A program made the position numbers and the translations under genes. The notes beneath the pieces are model-generated. The model did no database searches. It worked only from the letters and a program-made list of their open reading frames with translations, and had not been told where the DNA came from. A DNA stretch of 64,000 bases, from positions 1-64,000 of the forward strand of contig JAFGJS010000075.1 in assembly GCA_016928995.1 (NCBI GenBank). Direction: 5' to 3'. Position 1 is the stretch's first letter, and every line of letters starts with the position of its first letter. Source of the DNA: Candidatus Sumerlaeota bacterium. GTDB taxonomy: Bacteria; Sumerlaeota; Sumerlaeia; JAFGJS01. Below are positions 53,847 through 63,533 of the stretch, piece after piece.

Positions 53847-55034
53847 ATGCACCGCAATCGCATCGTGCTTCATGTGGACATGGATTCCTTTTTCGTCGAA
53901 GTGGAGCGCTTGAACGACTCCTCGCTCATCGGCAAACCGGTCATCGTGGGCGGATCGCCCGAAAGCCGCGGCGTCGTTTGCTCCGCATCGTATGAAGCGC
54001 GCCGCTCCGGCGTCCGCTCCGCCATGCCCATGGCGCGCGCCATGCGACTGTGCCCCGCCGCCGTCGTGGTTCGCGTGGGAACCAGCGACTACGGCCATTA
54101 TTCCCGGCAGGTGCGCGAGACGCTCCAGTCCTTCAGCCCCCTGGTCGAAATGCAATCCATCGACGAGGGCTATCTCGATCTGACCGGCGCCGAACGCATC
54201 CACGGCTCGCCCATGCAAACGGCGCAGAAACTTCGCGACGCGATCTGGGAGCGCGTCCGACTGCCCTCGTCCTGCGGCGCCGGACCCAACAAACTCGTCG
54301 CCAAAGTGGCCAGCGCCTGCTGCAAACCACGCGGCATGCTCTGGATTCCCCACGGCGGCGAGGCGGAATTCTTCGCCCCGCTTCCCATCCGCAGACTTCC
54401 CGGCATCGGACCGAGCCTGGCCGCGCAACTTGAAGCCATGCGCATCCGAATCCTCGGCGATCTTCAGCGCGCAGGACTCGAACGGCTCTGCGAGGCGCTG
54501 GGCGGCATGGCCGGCGCCGAGCTCTTTGAACGCGCGCATGGACGCAGCCAATCGCCCGTCTGCCCGGAACGGGAGGCCAAGTCCGTCAGCAAAGAAACCA
54601 CCTTTCACCGCGACGTGGCCGATCGCGACACGCTCGAAGCCGCGCTCAGCCGGCATTGCGAGCACGTGGCCCATCGGCTGCGGGAAATCGGCTGCCGCGC
54701 TCATACGATCCAGCTCAAACTGCGCTACGCGGATTTCCGCACCATCACCCGCTCGATGCATTTCGACAGCGCCACGGACAACGACCGCGAAATCTACCGC
54801 GCAGTGAAGGATTTGCTCATCAAGGAACTCTCCCCCAATGCGCGCATCCGATTGATCGGCGCCAGCGCGTCCGGACTCACCGACGCGCAATGGCAGCTCG
54901 ACTTCCTCGATGAAGAGCGCCGGGAGAAAAACCGGCGTCTGGATCAAGCCCTCGACAATATCAAAGAACGCCACGGCTTTCAATCCATCCTCTGGAGCGA
55001 ATCCAAAAAGACCAACGAAAAAAACGGGAAATAA
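53847..55034 (+). CDS. dinB: DNA polymerase IV
   Basis: MHRNRIVLHVDMDSFFVEVERL, SIDEGYLDLTGAE, GAGPNKLVAKVAS. Confidence 0.93.
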   Translation: MHRNRIVLHVDMDSFFVEVERLNDSSLIGKPVIVGGSPESRGVVCSASYEARRSGVRSAMPMARAMRLCPAAVVVRVGTSDYGHYSRQVRETLQSFSPLVEMQSIDEGYLDLTGAERIHGSPMQTAQKLRDAIWERVRLPSSCGAGPNKLVAKVASACCKPRGMLWIPHGGEAEFFAPLPIRRLPGIGPSLAAQLEAMRIRILGDLQRAGLERLCEALGGMAGAELFERAHGRSQSPVCPEREAKSVSKETTFHRDVADRDTLEAALSRHCEHVAHRLREIGCRAHTIQLKLRYADFRTITRSMHFDSATDNDREIYRAVKDLLIKELSPNARIRLIGASASGLTDAQWQLDFLDEERREKNRRLDQALDNIKERHGFQSILWSESKKTNEKNGK

Positions 55035-55042
55035 AAAAGGAA

Positions 55043-55068
55043 AAGACGGCCGCATGAGCAGCCGTCTT
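55043..55068 (+). terminator. Hairpin downstream of dinB
   Basis: AAGACGGC/GCCGTCTT. Confidence 0.6.
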
Positions 55069-55132
55069 ATAAAGATCCTCGCAATGCTATATATCCACAA
55101 AGGATGATGGCGCGACTGAACGCTCCACGCGC

Positions 55133-55918
55133 TTATTCCGCCGGAGCCACATCCTCAGCAACAGCAGCATCCTCAGCGGCTTCCGGCGCGACAATCTCCA
55201 GCAGCTCCACCTCGAAAGTCAAAAGCGAGCAGGGCGGAATCGAACCCGGAATGCCAACCTCTTTGTACGCCAATTGATAAGGAATATACAATTCATACTT
55301 GCTGCCAACCGGCATCAGCTGCAATCCCTCGCCCCAGCCTTCAATCACGCCGTTCAGACCGAATTGCATCGGCTCGCCGCGCTCGTACGAACTGTCGAAG
55401 ACCGTGCCGTCCAGCAAACGCCCGCTATAATGCACCTTCACCGTATCGGTCAAGGCGGGTTTCGGGCCGTCTCCGGCTTTCAACTCTTTATATTGCAAGC
55501 CGCTTTCCGTCGCCATGACGCCTTCTTTTTCCTTATTGGCCACGAGGAATTCCTCTTGGGCTTTTTTATTCGCCACGCCCTCTTCCGCCGTCTTTTTCTG
55601 GCGCAATTCCTGCACCTTTCCCACGATTTCCTGGTTCATCGCTTCCATCTCTTGATCCGAAAACAACGACTCCTTGCCTTCCAGCGCGTCCTGCAGTCCG
55701 CGAGCCAGCACTTCGATGTCAACCTCGATGTACGTTTCCTTCAGGTTCCGTCCAAACACCTGGCCAAAGAAATAGCTGGCGCGCTGTTCGAAAGTTTTCA
55801 ACTCCGTGGAAGCGGCCGTCGAAGCTTGATCCGCAGGCGCCTCCGCCTCTTCCTGTGCGACCGCCGTCCAACCAAGCAGCAGCATCGTCAACAACGCCGC
55901 AAACAAAGTGCGTGACAT
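55133..55918 (-). CDS. FKBP-type peptidyl-prolyl cis-trans isomerase, secreted
   Basis: TVKVHYSGRLLDGTVFDSSYERGEPMQFGLNGVIEGWGEGLQLM; N-terminal FKBP dimerisation-like domain; signal peptide. Confidence 0.93.
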   Translation of the reverse strand: MSRTLFAALLTMLLLGWTAVAQEEAEAPADQASTAASTELKTFEQRASYFFGQVFGRNLKETYIEVDIEVLARGLQDALEGKESLFSDQEMEAMNQEIVGKVQELRQKKTAEEGVANKKAQEEFLVANKEKEGVMATESGLQYKELKAGDGPKPALTDTVKVHYSGRLLDGTVFDSSYERGEPMQFGLNGVIEGWGEGLQLMPVGSKYELYIPYQLAYKEVGIPGSIPPCSLLTFEVELLEIVAPEAAEDAAVAEDVAPAE

Positions 55919-56170
55919 AATTGTCTCCCTTTCCGGTTATTTGAGTCAGCATCTGACCGTGGATCCCTAACGGCACCCATTGATAATAATCAAGCTCGAA
56001 ATTTTCCGTCTTGCCGGCATGACGCCGCATCAAACCAGTTGACCGGCGTTTTTTTTCAAAAATCGTCAATTTTTTTCTCATGTTTATCATGACAGCCGCC
56101 GATAAAGATGTTAAGATGAAAAAGATGATATAGCTGGAATAGGGCTATCGCGCTAAGGAGGTGTTGAGGT

Positions 56171-56617
56171 ATGAGCGATATATCTTCCATTGCCTCAAGC
56201 CTTTACAGTGCTCTTGCGGGCTATTACGCCAAAGCGCATGGCAGTGAAGCGATGCAGGCGGCGATGGATTCAACCGATGCGGCTGAGAGCGGTGAAACCG
56301 AGGTGGAATCCGTCGTCTCGGCCTCGCTCAGCCACACCCAGCAGGTTGTGGATCAACTCGGAACCATGCTGGGCGTGAGCAAGAATGAGAATTCCGCCGC
56401 GCTTGAGGGTTTGTATGAAGCTGTGAGAATGCAGAGCAACGCGGACGCCATCATCGGCGCGCTCCGAGCCTTCTACGCCAGTTCGACGCAAGAGACGGCT
56501 GAAACAGCTTCGATTGAGGCTACTGAGGACGCGGCTGTCGAGACAACCGCCGAGACCGCTGAAACCGAAACGGATACGGACACCGAAAGCGGATCCAACA
56601 TCGACGTCACGGTCTAA
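56171..56617 (+). CDS. Hypothetical protein with acidic Thr/Glu/Ala-rich tail
   Basis: 148 aa preceded by AAGGAGGT; flanked by a terminator. Confidence 0.6.
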   Translation: MSDISSIASSLYSALAGYYAKAHGSEAMQAAMDSTDAAESGETEVESVVSASLSHTQQVVDQLGTMLGVSKNENSAALEGLYEAVRMQSNADAIIGALRAFYASSTQETAETASIEATEDAAVETTAETAETETDTDTESGSNIDVTV

Positions 56618-56659
56618 AGCGCACTGTCGGCGTTAATCATCTCCAAAAAAAAAACAATG

Positions 56660-56697
56660 ATCGGCCGTTCAACGAACGGCCGATTTTCCTTTTTTTA
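56660..56697. terminator. Bidirectional rho-independent terminator
   Basis: ATCGGCCGTT/AACGGCCGAT with T-rich tract downstream and A-run upstream. Confidence 0.85.
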
Positions 56698-56725
56698 TCC
56701 AAATTTGGCTTTTATAAAAGCATGT

Positions 56726-57649
56726 TTAGGTACGTAATGCGCCCTCGCTCTCCGGCTCTTGCTCCGGACATGCGCGCTGAATCACATGCAACTGCGCCCC
56801 CGTCTCCGGGGTCCATACCGCGAAATGAAACTCCGCGCGCGTGGCCGCGACGCCAACCTCTCCATCTTTGCGGAGCGCGATGAAATTAATATCCGCCTCC
56901 TTCTTCCCGCGCATCGAGACGTTCGTCATGATGCGCTCCACCGCCATCCGGCACGCCTCCTGGGTATGCGCCCCTGAGCGCATGAACTCGACGATCAGAG
57001 CGCAAGGCGCAAAGCGCAGAATATCGTCGCCATTCCCCGTCGCCGCCGCCCCGCCGACCGCGTTGTCGCAATAAAGTCCGCAGCCGCTTAACGGAGAGTC
57101 GCCCACCCGGCCGGGCGATTTATACCTCAAGCCGCTCGTTGAGCAGCCCGAACATAGATCGCCATGCGCATCCAAGGCGACGAGGCCGATCGTATCGTGC
57201 GAAGCGATTCCGCCCGTGCGCTCCAGATCCCTGTTCCGCAGCCACTCCTCATAATTCCGGCGCATGCCCTCCGTCAGCAGTTCCTCGAGCGCAAAGCCCT
57301 GCGCCTGAGCGAATTCCCGCGCCCCGGCTCCGGCCAGCATTGAGTGCGGACAGCGTTCCATGACACGACGCGCCACGGAGATCGGCGTCCGCACGCCTTC
57401 CAGCGCCGCCACCGCGCCAAAGCCATGCGTGCGCCCGTCATGAATCGCCGCGTCCGTCTGCACCACCCCGGCGGCGTTGGGATACCCGCCGTAACCCACC
57501 GAAGCGACTTCCGGATCGAGTTCCGCCGTACGAATGCCGCGCTCCACGGCGTCCAGGGCCGATCCGCCCGCGCCCAGCGCCTCTCCAGCTTCCTTCACGC
57601 CAGGCAACCCAAAGCGCCATGTCGCAATCGCAACTGGCTTTGACATCAA
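56726..57649 (-). CDS. Isoaspartyl peptidase/glycosylasparaginase family Ntn-hydrolase
   Basis: GGSALDAVERGIRTAELDPEVASVGYGG, HDTIGLVALDAHGDLCSGCSTSG. Confidence 0.9.
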   Translation of the reverse strand: MMSKPVAIATWRFGLPGVKEAGEALGAGGSALDAVERGIRTAELDPEVASVGYGGYPNAAGVVQTDAAIHDGRTHGFGAVAALEGVRTPISVARRVMERCPHSMLAGAGAREFAQAQGFALEELLTEGMRRNYEEWLRNRDLERTGGIASHDTIGLVALDAHGDLCSGCSTSGLRYKSPGRVGDSPLSGCGLYCDNAVGGAAATGNGDDILRFAPCALIVEFMRSGAHTQEACRMAVERIMTNVSMRGKKEADINFIALRKDGEVGVAATRAEFHFAVWTPETGAQLHVIQRACPEQEPESEGALRT

Positions 57650-58062
57650 CTTCTCCCTCCGTTTTTTAACTTGGCTATCCAGACAATGCGCCGCGTTTTT
57701 TTACAATTCAAGGCGCGCATTCATGATTCATGGAAACAGGGAAACATGCCGATATACAAGCGTCAACTTCCAATCTCGCCGTCAATCCGGCGAATTGTGA
57801 AATAATGCGATGCAAAATCCTGTTACTTCTGGCAAACACATTATATCGCGGACAAGTCGAGTTAATTGTGCTATAAATAAACGAGCGCGCAGCGCCGGGT
57901 CCGCATTCAACAGAGCCGCGGCTCCGGCCGGGGGCTTAGTTTCGGCTTGATTCTTGAATCCAAGCCGGTTAAAAATAAACTGACAGATAGAAGTAAACAA
58001 TGGATTTCAACCAAACGCGACTTCGTTGAACTGGGAGCGGTTGAACGGGGGGCAGGCGGGTC

Positions 58063-59790
58063 ATGGCCACGAAATTAGAGCGCCAGCTCGGTGAAATGCT
58101 GGTCAAAGAAAACGTCATCTCCGGCGATCAGCTGGAGAAAGCCTTGCTGCGGCAGGCCGAGGATGGCCATAGCCTGGGCCATGTGATCGTGGATCTGGGC
58201 ATGGCCTCTGAATGGGAAATGGCCGCGGCGCTGGGCAAGCATCTCAACGTGCCGTTCGTCACCCTCTCCCACTATGAAATCGACGAGCAGATTCTGCATT
58301 CCATCGATGAAGAAATCGTCAAGAAATACAAAATTATTCCGGTGGATAAAACCGGTGACACCCTGATGATCGCCCTCTCGGATCCGTCGAACATCTATCT
58401 GCTCGACGAGCTGCGGCTGCTGACCAAATGCAAAATCGTCCCGGTGATCTCCTTCGAATCCGACATCGAGGAGGCTATCCAGCGCTACTACACCAACTCG
58501 GAAAACAGCTTCGATGAGATGCTGAAGGACATCACGGACACCGACATCGACCAGATTTCCACAATCATCGGCAGCAACGATGACGACACTGACGAATCCG
58601 ACTTGACGCTCGACGCGGACGACGCTCCCGTGATCCAGCTGGTGAACCTGCTGATCAGCGAAGCGATCAACATGCGCGCCAGCGATATTCACATCGAGCC
58701 CTACGAGAAATCCCTGCGCGTGCGCTACCGCGTGGACGGCGCGCTGCGCGAGATGACTCCGCCGCCGAAAAAATTCCAGAACGCCATCACCTCGCGCATC
58801 AAGATTCTCTCGAACCTGGACATCGCGGAAAAACGCAAACCGCAGGACGGCAACTTCCGCGTCAACCGCGAGGGACAAAAGATCGACTTCCGTGTCTCCG
58901 TCTGCCCCACGGTCTATGGCGAAAAGGTCGTGATCCGTATCCTCGACCGCGGCAACCTGATGCTCGATCTTACGGACCTGGGCTTCGAGCCTGAGGTGCT
59001 GGAGACCTTCACGGCGCAGATCCACCTCCCCTGGGGCATGATTCTGGTCACAGGCCCCACCGGCAGCGGTAAAACGACCACGCTTTACTCCGCGCTGAAT
59101 ACGATTAATGAACCCAGCAAGAACATCATGACCGTTGAGGATCCCGTCGAGTACCAGTTGCACGGCATCAATCAGGTGCAGATCCGTCCCGACATCGGCC
59201 TGTCCTTCGCGGAGGGGCTGCGCTCCTTCCTGCGCCAGGACCCGGATGTGATTCTGGTCGGCGAGATTCGCGACATGGAAACAGCGGAGATCGGCGTCAA
59301 GGCCGCGCTCACCGGCCACCTGGTTTTCAGCACGCTGCATACCAACGACGCGCCGAGCTCGGTCAACCGCCTGACCAATATGGGAGTGCCTCCCTTCCTG
59401 GTCACGGCTTCGGTCAATATGATCATCGCGCAACGCCTTAGCCGGCGTATCTGCGAACGATGCAAAACGGACTTTCGTCCTCCGGCCTCGACCCTGGAAG
59501 ACCTGGGCTTGACGGCGGAAGAGTTGCAGAGCAATCCTGCCTTCAAAAAAGGCGCAGGCTGCGACCATTGCGTCGGCACGGGATACCGCGGCCGGCTTGC
59601 ATTATATGAATTGATGCTGGTTTCCGACACGATTAAACAGATGATCATCGAGGGCGAACCCAGCACTGTGCTCAAACGCCAAGCCATCCAGGAAGGGATG
59701 CGTTCCCTGCGCATGTCCGGCAACCGGAAAGCCATGCAGGGCGCGACATCCATCGAAGAGGTGCTGAGCGTCACCATGGCGGACAGCTGA
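58063..59790 (+). CDS. GspE/PilB-type secretion/pilus ATPase
   Basis: GPTGSGKTTTLYSALN, ILVGEIRDMETAEIGVKAALTGHLVFSTLHTNDA, CERCKTDF...CDHCVGTGY. Confidence 0.95.
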   Translation: MATKLERQLGEMLVKENVISGDQLEKALLRQAEDGHSLGHVIVDLGMASEWEMAAALGKHLNVPFVTLSHYEIDEQILHSIDEEIVKKYKIIPVDKTGDTLMIALSDPSNIYLLDELRLLTKCKIVPVISFESDIEEAIQRYYTNSENSFDEMLKDITDTDIDQISTIIGSNDDDTDESDLTLDADDAPVIQLVNLLISEAINMRASDIHIEPYEKSLRVRYRVDGALREMTPPPKKFQNAITSRIKILSNLDIAEKRKPQDGNFRVNREGQKIDFRVSVCPTVYGEKVVIRILDRGNLMLDLTDLGFEPEVLETFTAQIHLPWGMILVTGPTGSGKTTTLYSALNTINEPSKNIMTVEDPVEYQLHGINQVQIRPDIGLSFAEGLRSFLRQDPDVILVGEIRDMETAEIGVKAALTGHLVFSTLHTNDAPSSVNRLTNMGVPPFLVTASVNMIIAQRLSRRICERCKTDFRPPASTLEDLGLTAEELQSNPAFKKGAGCDHCVGTGYRGRLALYELMLVSDTIKQMIIEGEPSTVLKRQAIQEGMRSLRMSGNRKAMQGATSIEEVLSVTMADS

Positions 59791-59813
59791 CCTTCAAACT
59801 GAAGGAGACAAGA

Positions 59814-61028
59814 ATGGCAGTTTTTCAATATGTGGCTAAAAATGAAAGCGGTCAAACCGTCACCGGCTCCACCGAAGCCCCTACGCAGTCGATAGCTGCG
59901 CGGCAGCTGCGCGATCAAGGCCTGGTCCCGATTCAGATTCAAGCCGGCCAGCTCTCCGCCGCGCAACGCCGGCGCGCGCGCGGCAAAGGCGGAAAAGTCA
60001 AACTCTCGGACCTGGTGATCTTCTCACGGCAGCTCGCCGTCATGGTGCGCGCCGGTCTGCCGCTGCTTGAAGTGCTCAACATCCTGCAGGACCAGATGGA
60101 AAAGCGCAGTTTCCGCTCCGTCCTCGCCCAGGTGGAGCGCGATGTCAAACAAGGCAGCAGCCTCACGGAGGCGATGAAGGCGCACCCCAAGGTCTTCGAC
60201 CTCTTTTTTCTCAACATGATTCGCGCCGGCGAAGCCTCCGGTATGCTGGACAACATCCTCGACCAGGTGGCGGGGTATCTGGAAAAAATCGCCTCCTTGC
60301 GCCGCAAGGTCATCTCCGCCATCGTCTACCCCTTGTTAGTATCGCTCGCCGCCACAGGCATCACCATCTTCCTGCTCACTTACGTCGTGCCGGTCTTCAA
60401 GGAGATCTTCGATGGATTCGGCGCTCCGCTGCCCATCATGACCCGCGTTATCATCAGCGTCAGCGACATGCTCGTCAACTACTGGTACATCTTTGTGGCT
60501 GTGATTGTGATCCTCGTCATTTTCATCTGGCAATGGGGCAAAACCCGCAGCGGCCGGTTCACCATCGACCGATTTAAACTGAAGGTTCCCATCTTCGGCC
60601 AATTATTCCTTAAAGTCGCCATTTCCCGCTTCTCCCGCACGCTCGCCACGCTGATCCGCGCCGGCGTCAACATCCTCGCCGCGCTGGATATCGTGTCCAA
60701 AACCGCCGGAAACCTTGTCATCGAGGAGGCGATCGCCAAAACACGCGTCAGTGTGCAAAGCGGGGAGACATTCACCAAACCCCTCGTGGACGCCGGATGC
60801 TTCCCTCCGATGGTAACCCGCATGATCGACGTAGGCGAACGCACCGGCCAGCTCGAGTCGATGCTCAGCAAAATCGCCGACTTCTACGAAGATCAGGTGG
60901 ATGCGATGGTCTCCGCGCTGACCTCGATCATCGAGCCGCTGTTGATTATTTTCCTCGGCGTGCTCGTCGGCTTCGTCGTCATTTCGATGTTCCTGCCGCT
61001 GTTCAAGATGCTGGAACACATCAATTAA
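59814..61028 (+). CDS. GspF/PilC-type inner membrane protein
   Basis: VIFSRQLAVMVRAGLPLLEVLNIL, MIDVGERTGQLESMLSKIADFYEDQVD. Confidence 0.94.
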   Translation: MAVFQYVAKNESGQTVTGSTEAPTQSIAARQLRDQGLVPIQIQAGQLSAAQRRRARGKGGKVKLSDLVIFSRQLAVMVRAGLPLLEVLNILQDQMEKRSFRSVLAQVERDVKQGSSLTEAMKAHPKVFDLFFLNMIRAGEASGMLDNILDQVAGYLEKIASLRRKVISAIVYPLLVSLAATGITIFLLTYVVPVFKEIFDGFGAPLPIMTRVIISVSDMLVNYWYIFVAVIVILVIFIWQWGKTRSGRFTIDRFKLKVPIFGQLFLKVAISRFSRTLATLIRAGVNILAALDIVSKTAGNLVIEEAIAKTRVSVQSGETFTKPLVDAGCFPPMVTRMIDVGERTGQLESMLSKIADFYEDQVDAMVSALTSIIEPLLIIFLGVLVGFVVISMFLPLFKMLEHIN

Positions 61029-61051
61029 GATTCATATATTCGAACAAGCCT

Positions 61052-61082
61052 CCGCCCGGCGCGCCACGCTCGCGCCGGGCGG
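61052..61082 (+). terminator. 12-bp GC-rich hairpin downstream of gspF
   Basis: CCGCCCGGCGCG/CGCGCCGGGCGG then CTCGCTTTT. Confidence 0.75.
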
Positions 61083-61170
61083 CTCGCTTTTCCGCCAAAA
61101 ATTATCGTTGAAACTTGCGCCTGCGCCTGACAAATTCGCCCCTTTGGATCGAAAAAAAAGAGGAGCGACC

Positions 61171-61974
61171 ATGATTATCGTTAAAATCGGCGGCAGCGAG
61201 GGAACCGGTCACGAAGCGATCTGCGCGGACCTTGCGCGTCATATCCAGAGCGGCCGCCGGATCATCGTGGTCCATGGAGGCTCGCACGACACCAACGTGC
61301 TCAGCGAGGCGCTCGGTCATCCGCCCCGCTTCGTCACCAGCGTCTCCGGCCACACCAGCCGCTACACCGACCGCCGCACGATGGAAATCTTCATGATGGC
61401 CGTGGCCGGCAAGATGAACACGCTCATCGTCGAAAACCTGCAGCGCCTCGGCGTCAACGCCCTCGGTCTCTCCGGCATCGACGGCCGCCTGCTGCAAGCC
61501 AAGCGCAAAGACGCCATCCGCATCATCGAGGACGGCAAGAAGAAAATGCTGCGCGACGACTACACCGGCAAAATCGAGCAAGTCAACACGGAGCTGCTCC
61601 GCGCACTGCTTGAAGCAGGATACACCCCGGTGATCGCCCCCATCGCCCTCGCCGACACCGGCGACGCAGTAAACTGCGATGGCGACCGCGCCGCGGCCAT
61701 GATCGCCGGAGCGCTCGACGCCGAAACCTACGTCAACTTCACCAACGTCCCCGGGCTGCTCAAGGACATCGACGATCCGAACAGCCTGATCCGCGAAATC
61801 CCCCGCGGACAGCTGGAGAAATTCGAAGCTTACGCCCAGGGGCGCATGAAGAAAAAAATCATGGGCGCCCAGGAAGCGCTCGATGGCGGCGTGAAGGAAA
61901 TCCGCCTGGCCAGCGGCAAGGCCGAGAATCCGCTCGCCAACGCCCTCGCCGGCGAATGCACGGTGATTGGCTGA
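61171..61974 (+). CDS. [LysW]-aminoadipate/glutamate kinase-like (LysZ/ArgB superfamily)
   Basis: MIIVKIGGSEG, VVHGGS, SGHTSRYTDRRTMEIFMMAVAGKMNTLIVENLQRLGVNALGLSGIDGRLLQAKRK. Confidence 0.8.
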   Translation: MIIVKIGGSEGTGHEAICADLARHIQSGRRIIVVHGGSHDTNVLSEALGHPPRFVTSVSGHTSRYTDRRTMEIFMMAVAGKMNTLIVENLQRLGVNALGLSGIDGRLLQAKRKDAIRIIEDGKKKMLRDDYTGKIEQVNTELLRALLEAGYTPVIAPIALADTGDAVNCDGDRAAAMIAGALDAETYVNFTNVPGLLKDIDDPNSLIREIPRGQLEKFEAYAQGRMKKKIMGAQEALDGGVKEIRLASGKAENPLANALAGECTVIG

Positions 61975-61992
61975 TGTATTTTCTTTCAAGTT

Positions 61993-62041
61993 CAATTCTC
62001 AATTCACAATTAACAATTGCCAATTGAGAATTGCGAATTGA
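61993..62041. repeat. Degenerate heptamer array (CAATTNN)5 followed by GAATTGC-GAATTGA; contains a 12-bp perfect inverted repeat
   Basis: CAATTCT CAATTCA CAATTAA CAATTGC CAATTGA GAATTGC GAATTGA; CAATTCTCAATT (61993-62004) pairs with AATTGAGAATTG (62022-62033). Confidence 0.92.
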
Positions 62042-62047
62042 TTAGGA

Positions 62048-62434
62048 ATGAAAATAATGGGCAAATCCAATCCATCTGTTGATAAAAGCTACGCCCTTGC
62101 CTTGCGAATCATCCGCTTGCATCATTATCTGCTGGAGAAACACGAATATGATCTCGCTCGCGAAGTGCTCCGATGCGGAACGGCGGTCGGACAACATGTC
62201 GAAGAAGCTGTTTCCGGCGAAAGCCCGGAGAACTTTACGACGCAAATGGCTGTCGCCTACAAAGAAGGCAGGAAAACACGATACTGGATCCGATTGCTGC
62301 GCGATAGCCATCTGATCGACGACGAAGCGGCGCAGTCAGTGCTTGAAGACATTGAAGAATTGAATAAAATCCTATTCACCATCAAGCGCACATCCTCAGT
62401 TCAATCATCTCCCAATGAGGAGTCCCAATCATGA
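62048..62434 (+). CDS. Four-helix-bundle protein, S23/23S-rRNA intervening-sequence family
   Basis: SYALALRIIRLHHYLLEKHEYDLAREVLRCGTAVGQHVEEAVSGES...KEGRKTRYWIRLLRDSHLI pattern. Confidence 0.8.
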   Translation: MKIMGKSNPSVDKSYALALRIIRLHHYLLEKHEYDLAREVLRCGTAVGQHVEEAVSGESPENFTTQMAVAYKEGRKTRYWIRLLRDSHLIDDEAAQSVLEDIEELNKILFTIKRTSSVQSSPNEESQS

Positions 62435-63435
62435 ATCCCATCTCCTATGAAGATTCCGGAGTCTCTATCGACGAGCAGGACCGCTTTATCGAGCGGATCA
62501 AGGCGATCAATCCCGACATCGGCGGATTCAGCGGCGTCTTTCCGTTGCCGCTCAAGGGCATGACCGAGCCGTGCCTCGTCGCCGGCACGGACGGCGTCGG
62601 CACGAAGCTGCTCGTCGCCGAAATGACCGACCGCTACGACACCATCGGCATCGACCTTGTCGCAATGGTCGTCAACGACCTGATCTGCTGCGGCGCCCGG
62701 CCGTTGTTCTTCCTCGATTACTACGCCACAGGCAAACTCAGCGCCGATCACGCCACGAAAGTGCTCAAGGGCATCGTGGAAGGCTGCCGCCAGTCCAACT
62801 GCCAGCTCGTCGGCGGCGAAACCGCCGAACTCCCCGGGCTTTACAGCGGCAAGCACTTCGACCTGGCGGGCTTTGGCGTCGGCGTGGTGGATAGATCCAA
62901 AGTCATCGACGGCGCCCGCGTGCAAGCCGGAGACGCGATCATCGGCTTGCTTTCCAGCGGCATCCATAGCAACGGCCTCTCACTCGCCCGCAAGGTTCTC
63001 TTTGAAAAGATGGGGCTGACCGCGACGGACAGCCATCCGGAACTGCAAGGCTCCGTGGCGGACAATCTGCTGACGCCCACGCGCATTTATGTCGGACCTG
63101 CGCTCATGCTGGCCGAGGAATTCGACGTTCGCTCCATCGCCCATATCACCGGCGGCGGGCTGCTGGACAACCTGCCGCGCGTGCTGCCGAAGGGCGTCCA
63201 GGCCAGGATCGACACATCCGCCTGGCAAGTCCCGGCGCTCTTCCAGCTCATCGGGCGCGAAGGCCCGGTCGAGCGCCGCGAGATGTTCCGCACGTTCAAC
63301 ATGGGCGTCGGTCTTGTGCTGATCGTGCCCGCCGCACAGGCGTCTGCCGCCGTGAAACGCGCCGGGGAGCTCGGCTGCCCCGCCGTGCAGATCGGCGAAA
63401 TCGCCGCAGGCGAACGTTGCGTGAGGCTCGATTGA
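62431..63435 (+). CDS. purM: Phosphoribosylformylglycinamidine cyclo-ligase
   Basis: GTDGVGTKLLVAEM, DLVAMVVNDLICCGARPLFFLDYYATGKL, HITGGGLLDNLPRVLP. Confidence 0.95.
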   Translation: MNPISYEDSGVSIDEQDRFIERIKAINPDIGGFSGVFPLPLKGMTEPCLVAGTDGVGTKLLVAEMTDRYDTIGIDLVAMVVNDLICCGARPLFFLDYYATGKLSADHATKVLKGIVEGCRQSNCQLVGGETAELPGLYSGKHFDLAGFGVGVVDRSKVIDGARVQAGDAIIGLLSSGIHSNGLSLARKVLFEKMGLTATDSHPELQGSVADNLLTPTRIYVGPALMLAEEFDVRSIAHITGGGLLDNLPRVLPKGVQARIDTSAWQVPALFQLIGREGPVERREMFRTFNMGVGLVLIVPAAQASAAVKRAGELGCPAVQIGEIAAGERCVRLD

Positions 63436-63533
63436 GCTGCGGCAAATAGGCTTGCAATTTGGTTTTCAAGGCCGCATAGTCCGAAAACATATGCAGCATA
63501 TATGTCACTACCGGAAATGAAACAGACACGAAT

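Noticed and set aside
57782-58000. 72-aa minus-strand ORF in the gap before gspE
   Set aside because: No recognisable domain, overlaps the likely gspE promoter region.
58075-59568. 497-aa minus-strand ORF opposite gspE
   Set aside because: Antisense shadow ORF of a clear GspE/PilB ATPase.
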